The position numbers were made by a program, and so were the translations under genes. A model generated the notes under the pieces. It worked only from the letters and a program-made list of their open reading frames with translations, was not told where the DNA came from and did not search any database. A stretch of DNA of 15,161 bases from UBA4923 sp964486135. Its GTDB lineage: Bacteria > Bacillota > Clostridia > Saccharofermentanales > DTU023. Shown here piece by piece: positions 1 to 6,080 of the stretch. Each line of letters begins with the position of its first letter. Positions within the stretch are counted from its first letter, which is position 1. The stretch lies in contig CAZAKT010000037.1 of NCBI GenBank assembly GCA_964486135.1, forward strand, positions 1 to 15,161, given 5' to 3'.

Positions 1-841
1 CCAGGGTGTCAAAGATGTCGACAAAGAGGAAGGAGAACATGATGATCAGGAAGTCAGCGACATTGAAGTTGGAGAAGGCCTCCGCGCTGAATGCCTTGCC
101 AGCGATTTGACCGAAGCCGGCAAAGTCAGGCAGGCCCCAGGCGGGATAGAGCGAGAAGAGCCCCAGTTCAGGATTGGGGACATAAAGGCCCGCGGCTTGC
201 AGGATGATGCCGATGATCCAGACAGCGAACATACCGATCAGGAGGGCTCCCTTGATCTTCTTGTAGCAGAGTACGCCGATGATCAGGACACCGACCAGGG
301 TCAGGAGGGCCAGCAGGCCCGCGCCATTCATGTTGCCCTTGAAGGCGACCATATCGACCAGGGTCGCCGGGCTGGCCTGGACCAGGCCGGAATTCTGCAG
401 GCCGATGAAGGCGATGAAGAGTCCGATGCCGGCCCCGACCGCATGTTTAAGCGTCAGGGGGATGGCGTCGAAGATGGCTTCGCGTACATTGGTCAGGGAG
501 AGGACAATGAAAATCAGTCCCTCGACAAAGACCGCGAAGAGGGCGAATTGCCAGGAATAACCCATGCCAAGGACTACGGTGAAGGCGAAATAGGCATTCA
601 GCCCCATACCGGGTGCCAGGGCGAAGGGCAGGTTGGCAAAGAAGGCCATACAGATACAGGCGATTGCCGACGAGAGGGCGGTCGCGATCAGGACGCCCCC
701 GGGATTCATCCCCGTTACGCTCAAGATATCGGGGTTGACCGCCAGGATGTAGGCCATGGTCATAAAAGTGGTAAGACCAGCCGCCAGCTCACCTTTCAGG
801 GTCACACCGTGTTCTTTGAGCTTAAACGATTTTTCTAACAT
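1..841 (-). CDS. NCS2-family (AzgA/PbuG-like) purine permease, 3' end cut by window
   Basis: This is a multi-pass cytoplasmic-membrane transporter, probably a proton symporter for hypoxanthine/guanine or adenine. About 280 N-terminal residues are visible; the family usually has 430-480, so roughly 60% is present. The ATG at 839-841 has the SD GAGGAGG (849-855 read on the minus strand) 7 nt upstream. The protein starts MLEKSFKLKEHG, followed by GELAAGLTTFMTMAYILAVNP, a block typical of the AzgA branch. The hallmark GMGLNAYFAF lies at about residues 78-87. The last visible residues, FVDIFDTL, match the conserved segment that continues as GT in this family. Several long hydrophobic stretches fit membrane helices. 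It is divergent from ileS. No purine riboswitch is visible upstream. The family assignment is firm; the exact purine transported is inference. Confidence 0.93.
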   Translation of the reverse strand, partial: MLEKSFKLKEHGVTLKGELAAGLTTFMTMAYILAVNPDILSVTGMNPGGVLIATALSSAIACICMAFFANLPFALAPGMGLNAYFAFTVVLGMGYSWQFALFAVFVEGLIFIVLSLTNVREAIFDAIPLTLKHAVGAGIGLFIAFIGLQNSGLVQASPATLVDMVAFKGNMNGAGLLALLTLVGVLIIGVLCYKKIKGALLIGMFAVWIIGIILQAAGLYVPNPELGLFSLYPAWGLPDFAGFGQIAGKAFSAEAFSNFNVADFLIIMFSFLFVDIFDTL

Positions 842-896
842 AAAAAAACCTCCTCAATGATTCCTCTGTAGAGTTCCACTCCGGATTTAAAATATC

Positions 897-914
897 ACTA
901 AGTTGTGAACTAAG
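897..914. promoter_or_regulatory. Possible operator: direct repeat and small palindrome upstream of the NCS2 permease
   Basis: ACTAAG occurs at 897-902 and again at 909-914, 12 nt apart. Between and overlapping them is the interrupted palindrome AGTTgtgAACT (901-911). The site is about 60 nt upstream of the permease start, where a promoter would be expected, although no good -35/-10 pair for the minus strand was found. A regulator-binding role is only a guess. Confidence 0.2.
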
Positions 915-993
915 GATGAACATGGTGGACACGATTGCATAAATAAAAGGCGGTGATACAGGTCTGGCAGGCTCTGGAAGACCCCTGTCCCGT

Positions 994-1023
994 TTGACAC
1001 AGGCAGGCGGCTGACACTATAAT
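994..1023 (+). promoter_or_regulatory. SigA-type promoter for the ileS operon
   Basis: A perfect -35 TTGACA (994-999) and a perfect -10 TATAAT (1018-1023) are separated by 18 nt. Transcription would start near 1030, giving a leader of about 80 nt before the ileS ATG at 1111. This is the closest match to consensus in the window, so strong constitutive transcription is likely. Confidence 0.85.
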
Positions 1024-1064
1024 CATCTGGATGTTGGTAGGCTGTCGGCACCCGGATTTTGTCC

Positions 1065-1084
1065 CTCTTCCGCAGTCGGAAGGG
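1065..1084 (+). other. Hairpin in the ileS leader
   Basis: CTCTTCCG (1065-1072) can pair with CGGAAGGG (1077-1084) around the 4-nt loop CAGT, giving 8 pairs with one G-U. Flanking TGTCG (about 1053-1057) and CGACA (1091-1095, next to the SD) could close a larger stem. No U-run follows, so this is not a terminator. The SD AAGGAG (1095-1100) lies just downstream of the stem. A role in translation control is inference. Confidence 0.4.
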
Positions 1085-1110
1085 CGGCAGCGACAAGGAG
1101 AAGATCACCC

Positions 1111-4100
1111 ATGTATGAAAAAGTAGACAGCGGCCTCGATTTCGTTCCACGTGAGGAGACCATCCTCAAATTCTGGAAGGAGCGGGATATTTTCGAGAAG
1201 TCCATGCGCAACAGGGAAGGCGGCCCCGTATATTCCTTTTACGACGGGCCTCCGACAGCCAATGGGATGCCGCACGCCGGCCATGCCCTGACCCGGGTGA
1301 TCAAGGACCTGATACCGCGCTACCGGACCATGAAGGGCTACTATGTCCCCCGGAAAGCGGGCTGGGATACCCACGGCCTCCCCGTCGAGCTGGAGGTCGA
1401 AAAAAGGCTGGGGATCGATGGCAAGGGCCAGATAGAAGCCTACGGCGTCGAGAAATTTATTGAAGAATGTAAGAAATCAGTCTGGAAATACAAAAGCGAA
1501 TGGGAGGAGATGTCGGAACGGATCGGTTTTTGGGCCGATATGGAAAAGCCCTATGTCACCTACGAAAATACCTATATTGAGTCGGTCTGGTGGTCACTTA
1601 AAAAGATCTGGGACAAGGGCCTGATCTATAAGGGCCACAAGGTTGTCCCCTACTGTCCCCGCTGCGGGACCTCCCTTTCCAGTCACGAGGTGGCCCAGGG
1701 CTACCGTGACATCACTGAAAGCTCGGTCTATGTCCGCATGCGGGTCAGGGGCGAGGACAACACCTACTTCGCCGTCTGGACGACGACCCCCTGGACCCTG
1801 CCTTCCAACGTCGCCCTCTGTGTCAATGCCGGGGAGGACTACGCCCTCTGCGAGGTCGATGGTCAACCGGACGGTTCGCCCGGTAAAGTCCGCTATATCC
1901 TGGCCCGGGCCCTGGTTTCCCAGGTTTTTGGCGAGCAGGCGCGGATTCTGGAGACCTTCCGGGGACAGGAGCTGGTCGGCAAGGAGTATGAGCCCCTCTA
2001 CCCCTTCGCGGTCGAGACCATCAAGAAGATGGGCAAGCGGGCCTTCTATGTCGTCGCAGACCCCTATGTCACCCTGACGGACGGGACCGGCATTGTCCAC
2101 CTGGCCCCGGCCTTCGGTGAGGATGATGCCCGCCTGGGCCGGCTGAACGACCTCCCCCTCATCCAGTTCGTCGCGGAGGACGGCAGCATGACTGAAGAGG
2201 TCGAGGGCTTTGCCGGCGTCTTCGTCAAGGATGCGGACCCGGGCCTGGTCGACTTGCTTAGGCAGAAGGGCCTCCTCCTCTTTGAAAAGGAAATGGAGCA
2301 CACCTATCCCTTCTGCTGGCGTTGTGACACCCCCCTCATCTATTACGCGCGGACGGCCTGGTTCATCGAGATGACCCGGCTGCGGGACCAGCTGCTGGAG
2401 AACAACGCCCGGATCAATTGGATCCCCCCCCATATCGGCCCGGGCCGTTTCGGCCATTTCCTGGAAAGCGTCATCGACTGGTGTATTTCCCGGGAACGCT
2501 ACTGGGGGACCCCCCTGCCTGTCTGGGAGTGCGGCTCCTGTGACAAACGCCAGATGGTGGGTTCCATTGAGGAGCTCAAGGCCCTGTCACCCGACTGCCC
2601 CCCCGATATCGAACTCCACAAGCCCATGATCGACCGGGTCCATCTGAACTGTCCCGCCTGTTCGGCCCTCATGACCCGTGTACCCGAGGTGATCGACGGC
2701 TGGTATGACTCGGGCGCCATGCCCTATGCCCAATATCACTATCCCTTCGAGAATGAGGAGATCACCCTGGAACGGATGCCGGCCGATTTCATCTCCGAAG
2801 CCATTGACCAGACGCGCGGCTGGTTCTACAGCCTGCACGCGATCAGCACAGCCCTTTTCGACCAGGAGGCCTATAAGACCTGCTTGGTCCTCGGCCATGT
2901 CCTGGACAAGGATGGGGTCAAGATGTCCAAGCACCTGGGCAATATTGTGGATCCGGGCAGCCTCCTTGACCTGGAAGGCGCCGACGCCATGCGCTGGATG
3001 TTCTGTTCAGGCAACCAGCCCTGGCTCTCCGCCCGCTTCTCCGAGGAGTCGGTCAATGAGGCCAAGCGTCGTTTTATGGGTACCTTCTGGAATACCTATG
3101 CCTTCTTTATCCTCTATGCCAATATCGATGGTTTCCAGCGGGAGGACTACCGTGATTTCCCGGTCCAGGACCACAAGACCCTCATGGACCGCTGGATTGA
3201 AAGCCGTCTCCATTCCCTGGTCAGGGAGGTGGACCGCCGGCTGGACCAGTGTGATATCACGACGGCTTCCCGGGCCCTGGAGGCCTTTGTCGAGGACTTG
3301 TCCAACTGGTATGTCCGCCGGTCCCGTGAGCGCTATTGGGGTCCCGACCTGGATCCCGACAAGATCACGGCCTATATCGTCCTCCACGATTGCCTGGTGA
3401 CCCTGGCCTATCTGGTCGCCCCCTTCACCCCCTTTATGGCGGAGACCATCTACCAGAACCTGGTGGCCGGCCGCCTGCCCGGCGCCCCTGAAAGTGTCCA
3501 CCTGGGGGATTACCCCAAGGCCCGGGAGGACCTGATCGATCCTGCCCTTGAAAGCGAAATGGCCCGCCTCCTTGAATTGGTCTCCCTCGGCCGCGCGGCC
3601 CGCAATCAGGCCCAGCTCAAGATCCGCCAGCCGCTTTCCGAGATGGTCGTGGTCGGGGGCGGGGAACTTTCCCCGGAACTCACCGCCCTCCTGCTCCATG
3701 AGCTCAATGTCAAGAAACTGAGCTTTGAGGAGGATGACAGCCGGCTGGTCGACTACTCCTTCAAACCCCAGCTCCGCACCCTGGGCCGCCTTATGGGAGG
3801 CGATCTGCCCCAGGCCCGGCCCCTGATCGAAAAGCTGCCCGGCAGGGCGACCCTGGAGGCCCTGGAAAAAGAAGGGGCCATCGAACTCCAGGTCGGGGAT
3901 ACCGCTTACAGGCTTACCCGGGAGGACCTCCTGGTTGAAGAGCGGGCGGCGGCCGGCTATGCTGTTGAAAGCGCCGGCGGCGTCAAGGTCGCCCTGGTGA
4001 CAGCCCTGACGGAAGACCTGGTCGAGGAAGGGCTGGTCCGCGAGATCGTCAGCAAGATACAGACCATGCGCCGTTCACACGATTTTGAGGTGACCGACCG

Positions 4101-4290
4101 GATCCATCTCTATGTCAGGCGCGGTCAGGGGCAGAAGGTGCTGGAGGACCACGCCGACGCCATCATGTCGGATGTCCTGGCCGATCAGATGATCTTTTTT
4201 GAGCCGGATGAGGGGCTCCCTCAAGGCCTCCTGCCGGAAAACTGGGATATCAATGGCATTGACATGGCCTTTGCCGTCCTCGTGCCCTAG
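1111..4290 (+). CDS. ileS: Isoleucyl-tRNA synthetase, type 2 (IleRS2)
   Basis: This cytosolic class I aminoacyl-tRNA synthetase charges tRNA-Ile and edits misactivated valine. The nucleotide-binding signature is HAGH at residues 55-58 and the second signature is KMSKH at 604-608. Four CxxC pairs (C182/C185, C402/C405, C474/C477, C514/C517) are arranged like the two zinc sites of the Thermus thermophilus enzyme. WYDSG begins at residue 531. The anticodon-binding and C-terminal regions follow, ending without the C-terminal zinc knuckle of type 1 bacterial IleRS. The 1059-residue length and the block around PRKAGWDTHGLPVELEVEKR fit the eukaryote-like type 2 form, which is generally poorly sensitive to mupirocin. 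The ATG has AAGGAG 10 nt upstream. It is the first gene of a four-gene operon behind a consensus promoter. No T-box is visible in the short leader. Confidence 0.98.
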   Translation: MYEKVDSGLDFVPREETILKFWKERDIFEKSMRNREGGPVYSFYDGPPTANGMPHAGHALTRVIKDLIPRYRTMKGYYVPRKAGWDTHGLPVELEVEKRLGIDGKGQIEAYGVEKFIEECKKSVWKYKSEWEEMSERIGFWADMEKPYVTYENTYIESVWWSLKKIWDKGLIYKGHKVVPYCPRCGTSLSSHEVAQGYRDITESSVYVRMRVRGEDNTYFAVWTTTPWTLPSNVALCVNAGEDYALCEVDGQPDGSPGKVRYILARALVSQVFGEQARILETFRGQELVGKEYEPLYPFAVETIKKMGKRAFYVVADPYVTLTDGTGIVHLAPAFGEDDARLGRLNDLPLIQFVAEDGSMTEEVEGFAGVFVKDADPGLVDLLRQKGLLLFEKEMEHTYPFCWRCDTPLIYYARTAWFIEMTRLRDQLLENNARINWIPPHIGPGRFGHFLESVIDWCISRERYWGTPLPVWECGSCDKRQMVGSIEELKALSPDCPPDIELHKPMIDRVHLNCPACSALMTRVPEVIDGWYDSGAMPYAQYHYPFENEEITLERMPADFISEAIDQTRGWFYSLHAISTALFDQEAYKTCLVLGHVLDKDGVKMSKHLGNIVDPGSLLDLEGADAMRWMFCSGNQPWLSARFSEESVNEAKRRFMGTFWNTYAFFILYANIDGFQREDYRDFPVQDHKTLMDRWIESRLHSLVREVDRRLDQCDITTASRALEAFVEDLSNWYVRRSRERYWGPDLDPDKITAYIVLHDCLVTLAYLVAPFTPFMAETIYQNLVAGRLPGAPESVHLGDYPKAREDLIDPALESEMARLLELVSLGRAARNQAQLKIRQPLSEMVVVGGGELSPELTALLLHELNVKKLSFEEDDSRLVDYSFKPQLRTLGRLMGGDLPQARPLIEKLPGRATLEALEKEGAIELQVGDTAYRLTREDLLVEERAAAGYAVESAGGVKVALVTALTEDLVEEGLVREIVSKIQTMRRSHDFEVTDRIHLYVRRGQGQKVLEDHADAIMSDVLADQMIFFEPDEGLPQGLLPENWDINGIDMAFAVLVP

Positions 4291-4298
4291 ACGGAACA

Positions 4299-4931
4299 AT
4301 GGACAGGTCGGGGCCGGCGCGAAAGAGGGGACCTAAGGACCTGGCCTTGGCCGGCCTGACACAGAGTGCCCTGATCGCCGCCCTCTACCTGGCCTTGACC
4401 CTGGCCACCTCTTTCATGAGCTTCTCGGTCATCCAGCTCCGCCTGGCTGAAGCCCTGGCGGCCCTTCCGGCACTCTTTCCTTCCGCGATCCCCGGACTTT
4501 TCCTGGGCTGCCTCCTGGCCAACCTGCTCAACCCCCAGCCACTCGGCCTGGTCGATGTCCTGGCAGGCAGCGGGATCAGTCTGCTGGCGGCCTTTTTGAC
4601 CTGGCGCCTGGCCAGGCCCTGGCGCCTCCGCCTGGCAGATGAGATGGCGGACGGGGACAGCAGGAGGCAGGAAAGGGGGCGAGGGATCTTGCAAGCCCTC
4701 ATTTCCCTCCTGCCGCCCCTTCTCCTGAACGCCCTGGTCGTCGGCAGCTACCTCCCCTTCCTGATCCAATCCGGAAGGCCTTCAGCCGGGGTCATCCTGG
4801 CCAGTATAGGCTCCCTGCTTGTCTCACAGGCTGTCGTCCTTTTCGGACTGGGCCTGCCCCTCATTCTGGCGCTCAGGAAGACACCCTGGGCCCGGCGGAT
4901 CTATCTGACGGAAAAAGAGGGACGCTTATGA
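4299..4931 (+). CDS. queT: QueT-family ECF transporter S component (queuosine precursor uptake)
   Basis: This is a predicted membrane substrate-binding subunit that works with a shared ECF module (EcfT plus two ATPases, not encoded here) to import a queuosine precursor such as preQ0 or preQ1. Family features are the helix ALIAALYLALTLA (about residues 25-37), IQLRLAEAL (45-53), IPGLFLGCLLANLL (64-77), then LGLVDVLAGS, and late LLNALVVGSYL (142-152) and GLGLPLILALRK (183-194). At 210 residues it is longer than the usual ~160-180. The extra length comes from a charged segment at about 105-130 and a basic N-terminus. The ATG follows the ileS stop by 8 nt but has no clear SD. A TTG at 4347, with AAGGA 7 nt upstream, would give a start closer to the family's usual one. 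It overlaps the next gene by 4 nt (ATGA). Substrate is inferred from the family. Confidence 0.82.
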   Translation: MDRSGPARKRGPKDLALAGLTQSALIAALYLALTLATSFMSFSVIQLRLAEALAALPALFPSAIPGLFLGCLLANLLNPQPLGLVDVLAGSGISLLAAFLTWRLARPWRLRLADEMADGDSRRQERGRGILQALISLLPPLLLNALVVGSYLPFLIQSGRPSAGVILASIGSLLVSQAVVLFGLGLPLILALRKTPWARRIYLTEKEGRL

Positions 4932-5563
4932 AGGGGCAGGGCCACTATTTTGACCGGGAGCCGGGGACAGCCCACCAATACGACACAGTTCAGGAGAGCT
5001 GGGAGGGGGTTGATTTCCTTTTCAGGACGGACAGGAGTGTCTTCTCCCGCCGCCGGGTGGACCCGGGGACCTGGCTTCTGGTCAAGACGGTCCTCGACCT
5101 GGAAGGGGACAGGCCGCTCCGCCTGCTTGACCTGGGGACAGGCGCCGGTGTGGTGGCGATCGTCCTGGCCCGGCTCCGCCCCGCCTTCCAGGTGACCGGG
5201 GTCGACATCAACCGGCGGGCGGTGGAGCTTGCCGGCTTCAACGCCCGGGAGGCCGGCGTGTCGGACAGGCTCTCCCTCCTTGAATCGGACGGGATCCCGG
5301 CCGACAGCTTTTACGACCTGATCCTGACCAATCCCCCCATCCGGGCCGGCAAGGAGACTGTCTACCGTTTATTCCGGGAGGCGGGGGCAAGTCTCGCGCC
5401 CGGGGGCTCCTTCTTCCTGGTCATCCGGGTCAAGCAGGGGGCCGCCTCCGCCAGGACCGAGCTCCAGAACTGCTTTGGGAGGGTGGAGACAGTGGCCCGG
5501 GCCAAGGGTTATCATGTGATCAGGGCCTGGCAGCCCAAGAGGGAGGAAGCTTATGAAGGGTGA
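4928..5563 (+). CDS. Class I SAM-dependent methyltransferase, RsmC/YbxB-like
   Basis: This is a single-domain cytosolic methyltransferase resembling the catalytic half of RsmC, which makes m2G in 16S rRNA, and the short YbxB proteins of Bacillota. The N-terminus (HYF, then FLFRTDRSVFSRRRVDPG at about residues 30-47) matches the YbxB pattern. Motif I is LLDLGTGAGV (67-76), the acidic ribose-binding residue is D93, and the catalytic NPPIRAGK is at 135-142. The N-P-P motif supports base N-methylation. The late PGG (158-160) and VIRVKQGAAS are also family-typical. At 211 residues it is close to the usual ~200. Its ATG overlaps the queT stop (ATGA) and is preceded by GAGGG. It overlaps the following ispF-like gene by 11 nt, so translational coupling is likely. 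The fold and family are firm; the rRNA target is inference. Confidence 0.88.
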   Translation: MKGQGHYFDREPGTAHQYDTVQESWEGVDFLFRTDRSVFSRRRVDPGTWLLVKTVLDLEGDRPLRLLDLGTGAGVVAIVLARLRPAFQVTGVDINRRAVELAGFNAREAGVSDRLSLLESDGIPADSFYDLILTNPPIRAGKETVYRLFREAGASLAPGGSFFLVIRVKQGAASARTELQNCFGRVETVARAKGYHVIRAWQPKREEAYEG

Positions 5564-6074
5564 TCCGAGGATTTTCCCTATTCCCCTCACAGCCATCGGC
5601 TGTGACAGCCACCGTTTTCTTTCCGGGGATGACTCCGCGGCGGAGGACCGCCCCCTTCTCTTGGGCGGGCTGGCCATGGAAGGCTGTCCACCACTTGAGG
5701 GCAACAGCGATGCCGATGTCGTTCTCCATGCCTTGACCAACGCGATCTCAGGCCTGACCGGCGAACGGGTTCTGGGCGCCGCCGCCGACCGCCTCTGCCA
5801 GGCGGGCGTGACGGACAGCCGGGCCTATGTGGAGCTGGCCCTGGCCTCACTGGGCCGGATCCGGCTGACCCACCTCTCCTTCTCCATTGAGGCGAAAAGA
5901 CCTGGCCTGGCCCCTGTCATCGACCTTATGCGCCAGGAGATCGCCCTGCTTGTCGGCCTTCCCCTGGAGCGGGTCGCCATTACGGCAACCTCAGGAGAGG
6001 GTTTGACTGCCTTCGGCAGGGGTGAGGGGATCGTTTGCACTTGCATAGTCTCAGCCTTGATCGAGGTCGACTGA
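5553..6074 (+). CDS. ispF: Divergent IspF-like protein (2-C-methyl-D-erythritol 2,4-cyclodiphosphate synthase family)
   Basis: IspF converts CDP-methylerythritol phosphate to the cyclodiphosphate in the MEP isoprenoid pathway and forms trimers with a metal in each active site. Predicted metal ligands are present: D18 and H20 in CDSHRF, and H59 in NSDADVVLHAL. The C-terminal TSGEGLTAFGRGEG (146-159) keeps the Glu and the GRGEG loop. Two departures are clear. The His of the usual HSD motif is Asn (N51), and the segment normally reading GDIG..FPDTDP is replaced by a shorter stretch, VLGAAADRLCQAGVTDSRAYV. At 173 residues it is slightly long, owing to N-terminal extra residues. SD GGGAGG is 6 nt upstream of the ATG. 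It is last in the ileS operon; ispD is not in the window. Family membership is likely; whether it catalyses the standard reaction is open. Confidence 0.75.
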   Translation: MKGDPRIFPIPLTAIGCDSHRFLSGDDSAAEDRPLLLGGLAMEGCPPLEGNSDADVVLHALTNAISGLTGERVLGAAADRLCQAGVTDSRAYVELALASLGRIRLTHLSFSIEAKRPGLAPVIDLMRQEIALLVGLPLERVAITATSGEGLTAFGRGEGIVCTCIVSALIEVD

Positions 6075-6080
6075 AATCCC

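Noticed and set aside
107..838. A 243-codon plus-strand open frame opposite the permease gene
   Set aside because: Its translation is Asp/Gln/Gly-rich and unlike any family. The minus strand here reads as a clear NCS2 permease with a strong SD.
842..1110. Purine riboswitch before the permease, or T-box before ileS
   Set aside because: Neither the purine-riboswitch core nor the T-box element can be found on the relevant strand, and the leaders are too short.
1594..2457. A 287-codon minus-strand open frame inside ileS
   Set aside because: It lies wholly within conserved ileS sequence, with no SD or domain support.
4260..4298. preQ1 riboswitch before queT
   Set aside because: Only 8 nt separate ileS and queT, and no preQ1 aptamer pattern is seen at the end of ileS.
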